A DNA stretch of 64,000 bases from Rhodococcus pseudokoreensis (GCF_017068395.1 NZ_CP070615.1:1-64000), one strand, 5' to 3'. Counted from the first letter of the stretch, positions 51,305 to 60,754 are shown. Translations and numbers: made by a program. The notes: generated from the sequence alone by a model not told the origin.

Positions 51305-51931
51305 ATGCATGAGTTATTTTCTTCCGCTCTCAACGAGATGTCGGTCGCCGATGCAGTGATGCAGCTGGCGTCCGGAACCGTTGAACTCGCGCTCGAAGAC
51401 GCGCCCGAGTTCGCTCGCTGGTGCTGGTTCGCCGACGTGCTCGACTCAAACTGGGGCTTGACCGGCAGGCTCCCGGCCGCCGGCGACGATGTACTCCACG
51501 CACTTGAGCGCGTCGCCGGTATGTGCCGAACATCGGAAACGAAGGCGCTCAGCCCCGACGCGTGGCGGGCGGCGTACGAGGCCACGGAGAGATTGGCCCA
51601 CAGCTCGGCCGTAACCAGTTCAGAGGCAACCTATCTGGCACTTTCGGCGGCGAACGACATCGCACTCGAATGCATCGACGAAACGCACCCCGAGTTCACA
51701 GTCGCGATAGCGCTGGCATTCGAGTCCCTCGCCGCCTGTGCGGCGGACTCCGCGGTAGCGCGATGCTGGATCGCCCGCGCTCTGACCGAGTGGACGAACC
51801 GAACGCACCCAGTCGCGGGCGGCCCTCGAACGGGAGAAGCCCCACCGATCACGGACACTCGGCAGAACGCGTCGATAGTCTCCGCAGGTTGTGGCGAGAG
51901 GGTCTTGTTGAGAGTGAGCGGCAACCTCTGA
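51305..51931 (+). CDS. Hypothetical helical protein (208 aa)
   Basis: ATG 51305 with GGAGACGGG about 9 bases upstream. The product is predominantly helical (NEMSVADAVMQLASGTVELA; SSEATYLALSAANDIALECI) with several cysteines; it has no membrane helix or signal. The last 30 residues (RQNASIVSAGCGERVLLRVS) differ in style, and another frame here also looks coding, so a late frameshift is possible. No family is recognised. Confidence 0.5.
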   Translation: MHELFSSALNEMSVADAVMQLASGTVELALEDAPEFARWCWFADVLDSNWGLTGRLPAAGDDVLHALERVAGMCRTSETKALSPDAWRAAYEATERLAHSSAVTSSEATYLALSAANDIALECIDETHPEFTVAIALAFESLAACAADSAVARCWIARALTEWTNRTHPVAGGPRTGEAPPITDTRQNASIVSAGCGERVLLRVSGNL

Positions 51932-52005
51932 AAGGGGCACTGGCAACAGCGCTCCTTGAGACTCGCCTGGACCGGGGATAGTCACCTCACCCTAGGATCG
52001 GCTAC

Positions 52006-52794
52006 GTGCCGACAGTGACAACGCCCGACGCCGACATTTTTTACACCGACAGTGGGGGAGAGGGGCCCGTACTTCTACTCGGGCACGGGTTCTTCATGGA
52101 CTCATCCATGTTCACGCCCCAGGTGCGCGATCTATCCCCGGACCTCCGGGTTGTGACCTGGGATGCGCGCCGCCACGGAAAGACTACCGATGCGGGTATG
52201 CCGTTCACATACTGGGACCTCGCACGCGACGCCCTCGCCGTCCTCGACGACCTCGGCGTCGAGAAGGCAATCATCGGGGGCATGTCCCAGGGCGGCTATA
52301 CCGCGCTGCGCACAGCACTCCTCGCACCGGAGCGCACGACGGCTCTGATCTTGCTCGACACGGAAGCCTCAGCCTGTACGCCCGAGCAGAAGTCCGGATA
52401 CCGCGTCCTGTTCGATCAATGGTGCAGCACAGAGCCACTCGAACCGCTCACCAGCGCACTTGCCCCCCAACTGATCGGTGGAGAACCTGCGGATTGGACG
52501 TCGTGGATCAGCAAATGGAACAGCAGCGATCGCATGGCTGTCCGGCCAGCCGCGGAGTGCCTTATCGAACGCGACGACGTCGTGGACCGACTCTCCGACA
52601 TTGATGTTCCGGCGTTGATCATCCGTGGGGAAAATGACCTGTCAGCGCCCGCAGAGAAGGCGGACGAGCTCAAAGCAGGTCTTCCTGGTGCTGCGCCAGT
52701 TGTCACGATCCCGGTCGCCGGCCATGCCGCAAACTGGACACACCCCGAGCCGGTCAACGCGGCGATCACTGCGTTCGTCAAGGCGCTCCGCTAG
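52006..52794 (+). CDS. Alpha/beta hydrolase
   Basis: 262 residues from GTG 52006. Oxyanion region LLGHGFFMD, nucleophile elbow GGMSQGG (Ser), acid RGENDLSAP (Asp) and VAGHAANWTHPE (His) give a complete catalytic triad. Length and layout match small-molecule esterases, lactonases or epoxide-hydrolase relatives; the substrate cannot be read from the sequence. A TAGGAT hexamer ends 7 bases before the GTG and there is no ribosome-binding site, so the mRNA is probably leaderless. It converges with a MmyB-like regulator gene 2 bases away. Confidence 0.85.
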   Translation: MPTVTTPDADIFYTDSGGEGPVLLLGHGFFMDSSMFTPQVRDLSPDLRVVTWDARRHGKTTDAGMPFTYWDLARDALAVLDDLGVEKAIIGGMSQGGYTALRTALLAPERTTALILLDTEASACTPEQKSGYRVLFDQWCSTEPLEPLTSALAPQLIGGEPADWTSWISKWNSSDRMAVRPAAECLIERDDVVDRLSDIDVPALIIRGENDLSAPAEKADELKAGLPGAAPVVTIPVAGHAANWTHPEPVNAAITAFVKALR

Positions 52795-52795
52795 T

Positions 52796-53578
52796 TCAGG
52801 AGGCGGGGAGGCGCACTCCGAGGTACATCTGCAGCGGATACTTGCCCCGCATCTCCGCGTGGACCTGCACGTGCACGCTGTAATGCTCACCAGTCTCGGC
52901 GTCGCGGAGGTGCATGAACGGCTGGTGCCGGCCGAACCGGATTTCTTCGCGTGACCACAGTTCGCGGAAGAGAGGGAACGCGCTCAACTCTTCGAGGGTT
53001 TCCACCGCCCAGTCGGGGTTGTAGTAGCGACCCATCAGCGCGCGGAACCAGCTGACGGTCAAGGCGGCTTCCGCCTCCCACTCCACCATGACCTTCATTG
53101 ATGCCGGAGTCGAGAAGAACCAGCGCAACACGTTTCCCTCGTCGACCAGTCCAGGGAACGCCTTGTCGTACGCCGAGTTACAGTCGATGACGTTCCAGCG
53201 TTCGTCGAGGTACGCCACCAGGTGCGGGTTCAGCGCCGCGATGGCGGTCTTCATGTCCGGGGTAATCAGTGTCCGATAGTCGGCGATCGTCCAGGGTGTC
53301 GTGGTGTCCTCACGCTCGGTCTGTGTTCGCCGTGCCAGATTGAAAAGGTGCCGACGTTCTGCATCATCGAGACAGAGTGCGTTGGCGGTGGCGTCGAGAA
53401 CCTGTGGAGAAGGACTCGCGTCCTTAACGTTTCCTTCCAGCCGCGCGATGTAGCTGACACTCAAATAGATTTCTTCGCCCAGTTGGGCCCGAGTCATACC
53501 ATCCGGGTGCTTCGGCGTTGCCCGGGTGCGCCGAGCACGAATGAAATCACCGAGACTCGGCGGACTGATCGAGTCCAT
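52796..53578 (-). CDS. MmyB-like XRE transcriptional regulator
   Basis: 260 residues. The N-terminal XRE HTH (RAQLGEEIYLSVSYIARLEG) occupies about 10-75. The rest is the MmyB-like ligand-binding domain (HLVAYLDERWNVIDCNSAYD, GNVLRWFFSTPASMKVMVEW, FRELWSREEIRFGR), a PAS-like fold reported to bind fatty-acid-like ligands. Family members often regulate a neighbouring oxidoreductase or hydrolase gene; here the hydrolase lies tail-to-tail rather than divergent, so the link is looser. A perfect 22-bp palindrome at 53645-53666 upstream of its start is a likely operator. Confidence 0.85.
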   Translation of the reverse strand: MDSISPPSLGDFIRARRTRATPKHPDGMTRAQLGEEIYLSVSYIARLEGNVKDASPSPQVLDATANALCLDDAERRHLFNLARRTQTEREDTTTPWTIADYRTLITPDMKTAIAALNPHLVAYLDERWNVIDCNSAYDKAFPGLVDEGNVLRWFFSTPASMKVMVEWEAEAALTVSWFRALMGRYYNPDWAVETLEELSAFPLFRELWSREEIRFGRHQPFMHLRDAETGEHYSVHVQVHAEMRGKYPLQMYLGVRLPAS

Positions 53579-53644
53579 TGCTTGGCCTTTCCGATAGCGA
53601 ATACAGCGGCCTTACCCTACTCCCGGGGAATGTCAAGCCTTGTA

Positions 53645-53666
53645 GGTAACACTCTTGAGTGTTACC
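53645..53666. promoter_or_regulatory. Perfect palindrome upstream of the MmyB-like regulator
   Basis: GGTAACACTC-TT-GAGTGTTACC, 10-bp arms, 67 bases before the regulator's start codon. Its size and symmetry suit a dimeric HTH protein, so autoregulation is likely. It is also a possible operator for rightward transcription into the gap that follows. Confidence 0.6.
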
Positions 53667-54367
53667 CCCCTGCTGGACAACGCAGTTCCGGACCTGATGG
53701 AATGTTTTCCCAGAAGACTCACAGCTGCGTGGCAGGCAGACGAGTGCGGGTCGACAGTCGCGCCGAGGGGGAGGGCCCAGGCGGGTTGCGGAGGGGAAAG
53801 CGTTTATGCCACGTGCAGCACAATGGGGTTCACGTGTGCGATCGACGGGGACGGTGCTTGGCATTCGGCTACTCGTGCTCGACGTCGCGCGGCACGGATC
53901 GCTAGTCGTGCTGAGGCGATGGTCGGCCCAAACAGAGACTCCCGAAACGGACCGCAGGAATGTTTACAAAGACGATTTCGAACCTGACTGTCTATACGGG
54001 GCAATGGAAGTAGTCGGTCAACGGCATGCCGCGCAGTTTGCCCAACACCGGATGGTCGGAACCGTCGCTTCGGGCACCCTAGGTCGGGATATCGCTGGAC
54101 GCAAAGATTTCCATGTACATTCCGGCGAAAACGTAGCGGCGTGCACTACTGCCATGACAAGCAACACGGTCGCCGCCCCACCGAAATCCGCCACGCAACG
54201 CAGCTGGTTCACGCGCCCAGCGGCGCCCTCACACGCACCGGACCAGTCGCACCGGATGGCGTCACCAGTCCGTCGGAGCTTTGCGCGAACTTGTCCAGGT
54301 CGCTCTCTACTGTTCGCCGTACGAAAGTGTCCGATATCTCCACACGTCCACTGTGAAGGACCACCAC
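53667..54367. other. Gap before the Tad operon, no supported gene
   Basis: About 700 bases. An open frame from ATG 53806 (with GGAGGGGAAAG upstream) runs to 54420, but its composition drifts (MPRAAQWGSRVRS, later Ser/Pro/Arg-rich) and it overlaps the next gene by 53 bases, so I do not call it. Other frames are no better. The Tad promoter should lie near the right end; no conserved GTCAC-N16 element is present here. Confidence 0.35.
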
Positions 54368-55075
54368 ATGGCATCCCTGCTGACCAAGAAAATCGACAAG
54401 CTCCGCTCGTCCGGGGATGACCTGCCCCCGGCGCACAACGGCGCAGATCAGGACGACCCACCCGATCTGAATACCCGCGCGCGCGTCCGTCGACGCCCCA
54501 TTTACCTGGCGATCGGTGTCGCACTCGTCGTGGTGGCAGTGATCGGCATGCTCACCGCGGTCAACGCGATGCGCGCAACCACCGATGTGCTCGTCCTGAC
54601 GAACGAGGTGCAGCAAGGCGAGACCATCGAGTCCAAGGACTTGGCCGCCAAATCGGTCAACGTCGATGCCGATCTCGGGGCGCTGCCCGCCAGCGAACGC
54701 GGCCGCGTCGTAGGAATGAGTGCCAGCACCCGGTTGCCGGCCGGCACCGTCCTGCTCCCGTCCGCGATCACCGATCAGGTTGTTCCCGGGGAAGGCCTCA
54801 CGATGGTCGGCATCACGGTGAGCTACAGCCACCTCCCCTCCGAGCCGATCGTCCCCGGTGACATGGTCCGTGTCGTGGATACACCACGCGACCAGGACGA
54901 CCCGCCCGTACAGGGCCCGATCAACACGAAGGCGCAGGTGTACTCCACCAAGGAGATCCCCGAAGCCGGCGAGACAACGCTCAACCTGCTCGTGCCCGAG
55001 GCAGAGGCCAACTGGGTCGCCGCCCGCGGCGCAACCAAGCGTGTCGCGATCGTCCTCGACAACCGAGTGCGGTGA
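54368..55075 (+). CDS. SAF-domain (CpaB/RcpC-like) pilus assembly protein
   Basis: 235 residues from ATG 54368. One membrane helix (IYLAIGVALVVVAVIGMLTA, about 45-64) is followed by a SAF domain (about 72-140: VLVLTNEVQQGETIESKDLA, GRVVGMSASTRLPAGTVLLP) and a beta-rich end. CpaB/RcpC proteins of Flp/Tad systems have this layout and lie at the beginning of their operons. It is the first gene of the Tad operon here and is predicted to face the cell wall. Confidence 0.7.
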   Translation: MASLLTKKIDKLRSSGDDLPPAHNGADQDDPPDLNTRARVRRRPIYLAIGVALVVVAVIGMLTAVNAMRATTDVLVLTNEVQQGETIESKDLAAKSVNVDADLGALPASERGRVVGMSASTRLPAGTVLLPSAITDQVVPGEGLTMVGITVSYSHLPSEPIVPGDMVRVVDTPRDQDDPPVQGPINTKAQVYSTKEIPEAGETTLNLLVPEAEANWVAARGATKRVAIVLDNRVR

Positions 55076-55081
55076 TCGGCG

Positions 55082-55900
55082 ATGTTTCTCGCACTGACAT
55101 CCGCCTCACGCTCACCCGGTGTGAGCACTACGGCGCTCGCCCTGGCCCTGAACTCACCGACCGACCGGACTCTGCTCGTCGAAGCGGATGCCATCGGGTC
55201 CTCGCCGGTCCTGGCCGGATACATGCTCGGAAACCACTATCACGATCGTTCCTTGATCAATCTCGTCGACGCGAATCGTCACGGGCGCCTCAAGGCTGCT
55301 CTGACCGAGCAACTCATCCAGGTCCCGGAATCGTCGGTGTCATTGCTCCCGGGGCTGGTCCACTCCGCCCAGGCAGATGCGATGCGGCCCGTGTGGGGAC
55401 CGTTGGGTGTCCACCTGGCCGGATTGAGCGTCGACGACACCAACGTGATCGTCGACGCCGGCCGGATCGGGCAACGAGGCGCTCCGGTCGAACTGATCGT
55501 CAACGCGACAACGATCGCAATCGTCACCCGCACTGAGCGAACGGCAATCGCAGCGTTACGCGCCTCGCAGAACGCCCTGCGACAGCAGCTCTCCGCGGTG
55601 CAATCACGGGCAAGTCTGGGGTTGATCCTGATCGGTGAGTCCCCCTATAACGCAGAGGAAGTCACGAAAGTCACCGGTCTTGACGTGATCGCGGTCCTGC
55701 CCGACTCCGATGACGCCAAGGTCTTCTCGGATGGGTTGTCCATCAGCAAATGGCGCCGTCGCCGTTCGATCTACCTGCACACCCTCCACCGCAGTACCTG
55801 GCCGAAGATCACCAAATTCGCGGTGAGCCATCAGGCGGACTGGAAGTCCGGTCCTGCGCTCAATGCTGCGCTGCCGACACTGACAGGAGAACGTCGATGA
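55082..55900 (+). CDS. CpaE-like MinD/ParA-fold pilus protein
   Basis: 272 residues. It has the MinD fold order (ALTSASRSPGVSTTALALAL; RTLLVEADAIGSSPVLAGYM; VIVDAGRIG) but the P-loop is degenerate, SRSPGVSTT in place of KGGVGKTT, lacking both lysines, so ATP hydrolysis is doubtful. CpaE/TadZ proteins localise Tad machines at the pole, and many are likewise degenerate. It ends 4 bases into the TadA gene. It is the second gene of the operon. Confidence 0.7.
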   Translation: MFLALTSASRSPGVSTTALALALNSPTDRTLLVEADAIGSSPVLAGYMLGNHYHDRSLINLVDANRHGRLKAALTEQLIQVPESSVSLLPGLVHSAQADAMRPVWGPLGVHLAGLSVDDTNVIVDAGRIGQRGAPVELIVNATTIAIVTRTERTAIAALRASQNALRQQLSAVQSRASLGLILIGESPYNAEEVTKVTGLDVIAVLPDSDDAKVFSDGLSISKWRRRRSIYLHTLHRSTWPKITKFAVSHQADWKSGPALNAALPTLTGERR

Positions 55901-57543
55901 ACTCCGAAGACGCGACTCAGCCTCCGCAGAACAAGATCACGGAACTTCCCTTCTTCTCAGCCCCGATCCCGGACGCCGACCTCGCAGGTGGGGGCCGCAG
56001 TTCGGTATCGGAAATCACGCTCCCCGATACCGATCCGTTTCGATCGCTTCGCCTACACGAACTGCCACCGGCCAGCACCAATGGGCACAGCGGCACTGCG
56101 CGACGGTCCGTGCCGCCGGCCGCGAAGGCCAAGGTCGATCGCGCCCTGGTCCGCGCTCTGCAGAAAGAAGCTGCGGAACTGTTGCGTGACTACCGGTCAG
56201 CGCGTGACCGCGAGCGCCACGACCCGAAGAACGCCGGCAAATACTTCGCCCCGTTCACCGAGGAGGAAGAACGCGAGTTCGGCCGTGAGACGATCACCGG
56301 CCTGGTCAAGAACCACGTCCAGAAGACCATCAACTCCGGCGGCGAAGCCTTCACAATCGTCGAAGAAGAAGCCCTGATCAAGGCCATCTTCGACGCGCAG
56401 TTCAACCTGGGCCCGCTGCAGGAACTCGTCGAAGAGCCGCACGTCACCGACATCTTCCTCAACGGCGCGGCCGTCTACGTCAAGTTTCCCGACGGACACT
56501 ATGAACACCGCGACCCAGTGGTCGACACCCCCGAGGAACTCCTCGAGTGGATGGGACTGCTGGCCTCACGCGCCGACAACGGCGGCCGGCCATTCTCCCG
56601 GCTCAATCCGTCACTGCGTCTGACAATGCGCGGAGGCCACCGACTGTCGGTGATGGGCTACTCGGTCAAACGGCCCTCGGTGGCAATTCGCATCCACCGC
56701 CTCAAGAACATCGCCCTCGATCAGCTCGCCGTCGAACATCGGATGATGCCGATCGAGCTCGCGACCATCCTCTCGTGCGCAGTCCGTGGCGGTGCCTCGG
56801 TGGTCACCGGCGGCGGAATGGGCTTCGGAAAAACGACCTTCACGCGTGCACTGGCCAATGCGCTTCCTCTGCAGACGCGAATCGGAATCGCGGAAACCGA
56901 ACGGGAACTCTTCATCGACGAACTGCCAGGCCGCGAGGATTTCGTGGTCGACGCCGAGACAATCCTGGGCGGCGGAGAACGCGGTGTAGACGGTGAGCTC
57001 GCCGGCAGCTACACCCTCTCGGACATCCTGTACGAGTTCGTGCGACAGCAGCTCGACTACATGATCGTCGGTGAGGTCGCCGGTCACGAGATCCTCGCTC
57101 TTCTCAAGGCACTGCAGACGGCCAGAGGAGGGCTATCCACTACGCACGCGTACACCGCTCGCGGTGTAGTCGACCGTCTGGTGAACCTGGCCACCGAACC
57201 CCCGATGAACGCGACGGTGGACTACGTCGAACGCCAGCTCGCAGAGCACATCGACCTGATCGTCCAACTCGGCACGAAGGTCCGCGTCGATGGCGAAGGG
57301 TCGCGCACCTCGGTCCGCTACGTCGACGAAGTCGTCTACGTCGAGCCCGGCGACGACAAGAAGCCGTCCTTCTCCACGATCTACCGGGGATACTCGGACG
57401 GCACAGGAGAATTCGGATCCATTCCACAACCTCTGCTCCGCAAGCTGCTCGCCGGCGGATTCAAGCGAATCAACCTCCCCAGCGACAGCCTTCGCCACTT
57501 CGACGAAGAACGCGACCTCTACGACGATGAAGAGGTGGCGTGA
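55897..57543 (+). CDS. tadA: TadA/CpaF secretion ATPase
   Basis: 548 residues from ATG 55897 with AGGAGA upstream. After a disordered N-terminus of about 90 residues comes the T2SS-E/TadA fold: VEEPHVTDIFLNG, Walker A TGGGMGFGKTTFT (about 304-313), an Asp-box-like IGIAETERELFID, Walker B-like YMIVGEVAGHEIL, and a His box TTHAYTARGVVDRL. The Gly-Met-Gly-Phe loop and Val-Ala-Gly in place of Val-Arg-Gly are unusual. TadA powers assembly of Flp pili. The stop overlaps tadB. Confidence 0.85.
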   Translation: MNSEDATQPPQNKITELPFFSAPIPDADLAGGGRSSVSEITLPDTDPFRSLRLHELPPASTNGHSGTARRSVPPAAKAKVDRALVRALQKEAAELLRDYRSARDRERHDPKNAGKYFAPFTEEEEREFGRETITGLVKNHVQKTINSGGEAFTIVEEEALIKAIFDAQFNLGPLQELVEEPHVTDIFLNGAAVYVKFPDGHYEHRDPVVDTPEELLEWMGLLASRADNGGRPFSRLNPSLRLTMRGGHRLSVMGYSVKRPSVAIRIHRLKNIALDQLAVEHRMMPIELATILSCAVRGGASVVTGGGMGFGKTTFTRALANALPLQTRIGIAETERELFIDELPGREDFVVDAETILGGGERGVDGELAGSYTLSDILYEFVRQQLDYMIVGEVAGHEILALLKALQTARGGLSTTHAYTARGVVDRLVNLATEPPMNATVDYVERQLAEHIDLIVQLGTKVRVDGEGSRTSVRYVDEVVYVEPGDDKKPSFSTIYRGYSDGTGEFGSIPQPLLRKLLAGGFKRINLPSDSLRHFDEERDLYDDEEVA

Positions 57544-58418
57544 TGTATCAGCAAATCGGCATCTTCCTGGTACTGCTGCTGTGCGCCGGGGTCGCCTGCA
57601 TCGTCATGGGATGGAAAGACCGCCGCGATCCCACCGCGCCCACGCGTCAGCGCCGGCGCCGCAGCTCGTCGAAGATCCCGCGTAGCACCCAGATCCTGCT
57701 CGTCGTGGGCTTCGCCGCCGGCATCGTCGTGTCGTCCCTCTCGGGTTGGCTCTTCACCCTCTTTCTGGTCCCGGCGCTACTGGTCGGCTTGCCATACCTG
57801 CTCGGCCGCCCCGAAGCAGAACAGCAGATCAGTCGGCTGGCGGCCATGGACGAGTGGGCCCGCAACCTGTCCAGCAGCATGAAGGCTGGTTCGGGAATCG
57901 AGCACACCATCATCTCCACTCCGATCCCGGACGCACTACGGGAGGAGATCACGGCGTTCATCAGCCGCCTGCGCAACAACGTCCCTCCGGTGGATGCGAT
58001 CACACGTTTCGCATCGGACCTCAACGACAGCGTCGGCGACAAGATCTGCGGCGCCTTGCTACTGAGCATGCAACTGCGTGGCGTGGGACTTGCAGCCGTG
58101 CTCGAAGGCCTCGCCGAAGACGTCGGTGACATGGTCGCGCGCCGACGCCGCACCGAGGCCGACCGCAAATCCAGCCGTACACAGGCGAAATGGGTCACCA
58201 TCATCGCGATCACAACACTCGCGGCAGCGTTCCTGTTCACCAACTTCATGGAACCGTACAAGTCGGGCGGAATGCAGATCGTGCTACTGATCCTGCTGAC
58301 CCTGTTCGCGGCCGACCTGTACTGGATGAAGCAGGCCACCAAACCGCCGACCTACCCCCGCATTATCGGCACCAATGATCGCGTCAACCGCACCGACCTC
58401 GTAGGAGCGCAGCGATGA
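57543..58418 (+). CDS. tadB: TadB inner-membrane platform protein
   Basis: 291 residues from ATG 57543, overlapping the TadA stop. Membrane helices at about 4-21, 45-75 (two), 225-243 and 248-266 flank a cytoplasmic T2SSF domain (AMDEWARNLSSSMKAGSGIE, GALLLSMQLRGVGLAAVLEG). TadB and TadC form the platform on which TadA works. Its stop overlaps the tadC start. Confidence 0.8.
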   Translation: MYQQIGIFLVLLLCAGVACIVMGWKDRRDPTAPTRQRRRRSSSKIPRSTQILLVVGFAAGIVVSSLSGWLFTLFLVPALLVGLPYLLGRPEAEQQISRLAAMDEWARNLSSSMKAGSGIEHTIISTPIPDALREEITAFISRLRNNVPPVDAITRFASDLNDSVGDKICGALLLSMQLRGVGLAAVLEGLAEDVGDMVARRRRTEADRKSSRTQAKWVTIIAITTLAAAFLFTNFMEPYKSGGMQIVLLILLTLFAADLYWMKQATKPPTYPRIIGTNDRVNRTDLVGAQR

Positions 58419-59314
58419 GCATTCAGATGACGGTCATCCTCTACACGAGCGTTGGAACAATCGGCATCTACCTGGTCGCCCTCTACTTCATGCGCGCACA
58501 ACCCGCACTCAGCGATGCCATGTCGCGCCTGTCCGGACCGGCCCCGGAGCGCACGTCGACAGCCGGAACCTCCCTGATCGACGGGATGGCGAACAAACTC
58601 GGCATCCGGGTCCACCCCTACCTACAGGACAGTAAATTCTTCACGCTCCCCAACGCCGATCTCGCCCTGCTGCACCGAGATCCCGCCCACGTACTCGGGG
58701 AAAAGCTCGTCGCAGCACTGCTCGGACTGCTCATCTTCCCCTTCCTCAACCTCGTCCTGACTGCATTCGGGGTCGGCCTGGGATGGTCCATCCCGGCCAT
58801 CCTGTCGATTGCGACCGCCTTCCTGCTCTTCCTCATCCCCGACATCGAGATCCGACGCCGGGCAACCGCGGCACGAGCCGAATTCGCGCAGGCGCTGAGC
58901 TCCTACATCGATCTCGTCGCGCTGTGCCGACGCGGTGGCATCGGCACCACCCAGAGCCTCGAGCGCGCTGCGCAGGTGGGAGATTCATGGGTGTTCCTGC
59001 GCCTCGACGAGGAACTGTACGAAGCCGGGCGCTCCGGCGAAGCCCCGTGGAATGCCCTGACACGCGTCTCCCATGAGCTCGGCCTGACCGAGCTGGGCGA
59101 CCTGGCCGACATCATGAACATGACCGGAGACAAAGGCGCATCCGTCTACGCATCACTGCGGGCAAAGGCCGCGGGCCTGCGATCCGCTCAGGCCAGCGCA
59201 GAACAAGGTGCGGCAGCGGAGGCCACCGAAAAGCTGGCTATGCCGCTGGCCGGACTCGCCGGCTTGTTCATCATGCTGCTGCTCATCCCGGCACTGACCA
59301 TCATCACCGGCTAG
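58415..59314 (+). CDS. tadC: TadC inner-membrane platform protein
   Basis: 299 residues. T2SSF family, with helices near the N-terminus (MTVILYTSVGTIGIYLVALY), a pair at about 108-150, and one at the C-terminus (LAGLAGLFIMLLLIPALTII). The cytoplasmic domain has YIDLVALCRRGGIGTTQSLE and ELGLTELGDLADIMNMTGDK. It pairs with TadB. The pilin gene follows after 126 bases without a gene. Confidence 0.8.
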   Translation: MSIQMTVILYTSVGTIGIYLVALYFMRAQPALSDAMSRLSGPAPERTSTAGTSLIDGMANKLGIRVHPYLQDSKFFTLPNADLALLHRDPAHVLGEKLVAALLGLLIFPFLNLVLTAFGVGLGWSIPAILSIATAFLLFLIPDIEIRRRATAARAEFAQALSSYIDLVALCRRGGIGTTQSLERAAQVGDSWVFLRLDEELYEAGRSGEAPWNALTRVSHELGLTELGDLADIMNMTGDKGASVYASLRAKAAGLRSAQASAEQGAAAEATEKLAMPLAGLAGLFIMLLLIPALTIITG

Positions 59315-59440
59315 TCCGATTCGATGGTGCGCCGCCGCCGCCGCGAAAGGAGCGAGACGCCCAGACCGCCGAGCCTGGCCGGTCACGATCATCCAGTCCA
59401 GCTCACCTGCTACACATCGACCAAACACAAGGAGCCCACC

Positions 59441-59698
59441 ATGAGCATCACCACCGTCGCTACCGCCACCCGGCGCACCGCCCGCGAGGCCGTGACCTCC
59501 TACATCACCCTCACGATGATGTTCGTCGCCGCACTGGCCGGCACCCTCCTCCACCGCGCCGGCGGCAAAGACTCAGACCGCGGACCCTCCACCCTCGAGT
59601 ACGTCTTCCTGGCCGTCCTGGTTGTCGGCGCCGCCGCCGCAGCCGGTGCGATCGTCGTCCGCAAGATCATGTCCCGCGCAAACGCGATCCCCGACTGA
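59441..59698 (+). CDS. Flp-type pilin candidate (85 aa)
   Basis: ATG 59441 with AAGGAGCCC upstream. The pre-pilin-like motif DRG|PSTLEYVFLAVLVVGAAA has a Gly before the cleavage point, Glu at +5 and a Tyr next to it, then a hydrophobic helix, as in Flp pilins. The leader is long (about 50 residues, including a second hydrophobic segment TLMMMFVAALAGTLL-like), unlike the short leader of typical Flp. It lies between tadC and the TadE-like genes, where the major pilin belongs. No prepilin peptidase gene is in view. Confidence 0.65.
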   Translation: MSITTVATATRRTAREAVTSYITLTMMFVAALAGTLLHRAGGKDSDRGPSTLEYVFLAVLVVGAAAAAGAIVVRKIMSRANAIPD

Positions 59699-59738
59699 AA
59701 TCAGACAGCGCTGCATCGATTGGAGAGACGGTGAGTAC

Positions 59739-59852
59739 GTGACATACCTCGTGAGGGTCTTCCAGGCCGCTGCGATGGTGGCGGTCGCTGCGGTGCTTGT
59801 GCAGCTCGGAATCGATTCCTGGCCGTGGCCGTATATCCCTATTCCGTCCTGA
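59739..59852 (+). CDS. Very small membrane protein (37 aa)
   Basis: GTG 59739 encodes MTYLVRVFQAAAMVAVAAVL ending in a Trp/Pro-rich tail (IDSWPWPYIPIPS). GGAGAGACGG lies about 12 bases upstream. One hydrophobic helix is predicted. It sits in a short gap within the Tad operon. It may be a minor membrane component; evidence is composition and position only. Confidence 0.4.
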   Translation: MTYLVRVFQAAAMVAVAAVLVQLGIDSWPWPYIPIPS

Positions 59853-59888
59853 AAAGCCAGCCGTCCAACAACTATCGGAAAGCAGACC

Positions 59889-60305
59889 ATGGTCACACTG
59901 GAACAGTTGATCGACCGATGGCGCCGCGATGACCGAGGCCCGGCGACGCTCGTGACGGTCATCGCGATGGTCGCATTCCTTCTGATCTTTTCGGTCCTGC
60001 TGCAAACCGCTCTGTTCTTCCACGGCCGCGACGTCGCCAACAGCTGCGCCGAAAAGGCACTGAAGAACACGAGATCCCAGTACGGCAACCAAGCGCTCGG
60101 AACAGCTGCCGCTTACGCCTGCATCACCCAGGCAGGCACCGGTGACCTGCAGATCCCGGTTGTCCTCGTCAGCAAGAACATCCGCGAAACAACCGTCAAC
60201 ATCACCGGAAAGGCCCCTTCCCTCGTCCCGGGTCTCGAATTCCCCATCGTCGTCAACCACACCAAGCCGACTGAACGCGTCACCAACCCGGGAGGAATCG
60301 GATGA
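59889..60305 (+). CDS. TadE-like pseudopilin
   Basis: 138 residues from ATG 59889. A basic N-terminus with RRDDRGPATLVTVIAMVAFLLI places Gly then a hydrophobic helix, the pattern of TadE-type pseudopilins, though the usual Glu at +5 is absent (PATLV). The extracellular part has two Cys (NSCAEKA; YACITQ). The stop overlaps the next start. It is one of three consecutive pseudopilin-like genes. Confidence 0.65.
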   Translation: MVTLEQLIDRWRRDDRGPATLVTVIAMVAFLLIFSVLLQTALFFHGRDVANSCAEKALKNTRSQYGNQALGTAAAYACITQAGTGDLQIPVVLVSKNIRETTVNITGKAPSLVPGLEFPIVVNHTKPTERVTNPGGIG

Positions 60306-60754
60306 GACTCACCCGATGGATATCCCGCGCCCGCCGAGATGACCGGGGCGACGTCACGATCGAGCTGTGCCTCGCAGTCGTCATCCTGATCTTGCTCCTG
60401 GGCTGGATGTATGCGTACGGCGTCAACCGACAGGCGCACCAGAAGGTTGAACACGCCGCCACCGAGGGCGCCCGTGCAGCCTCACTCGCCCGCACCATCG
60501 CCACGGCCACTCCGCTGGCGTACCAAGCAGCGGCCGGCAGCATGGACGGACAAGGTCTCAAGTGCGCCACCATGAACGTCAACGCCGATACCAGCGGATT
60601 CCGCACCAGACCTGGTGTCCCCGCCACGGTCGAGGTCACCGTGACCTGCCAGGTCTCCTTCGACGCTCTTGGATGGCCCGGAGTCAATGGTGCCCGCACC
60701 GTCACCGCTACCGCAATCTCGCCGATCGATACCTACCGGGAGCGCACACGATGA
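60302..60754 (+). CDS. TadE-family pseudopilin
   Basis: 150 residues. RRDDRGDVTIELCLAVVILILLLG has the TadE signature with Glu at +5 after Gly and a long hydrophobic helix, followed by KVEHAATEGARAASLAR, the conserved region after the helix. An extracellular domain with two Cys follows (LKCATMN; VTVTCQV). It is the clearest TadE homologue in the window. Both ends overlap neighbouring genes. Confidence 0.75.
   Translation: MRLTRWISRARRDDRGDVTIELCLAVVILILLLGWMYAYGVNRQAHQKVEHAATEGARAASLARTIATATPLAYQAAAGSMDGQGLKCATMNVNADTSGFRTRPGVPATVEVTVTCQVSFDALGWPGVNGARTVTATAISPIDTYRERTR

Noticed and set aside
53806..54420. 204-codon frame before the Tad operon
   Set aside because: It overlaps the SAF-protein gene start and its composition drifts to Ser/Pro/Arg-rich sequence; not enough support.
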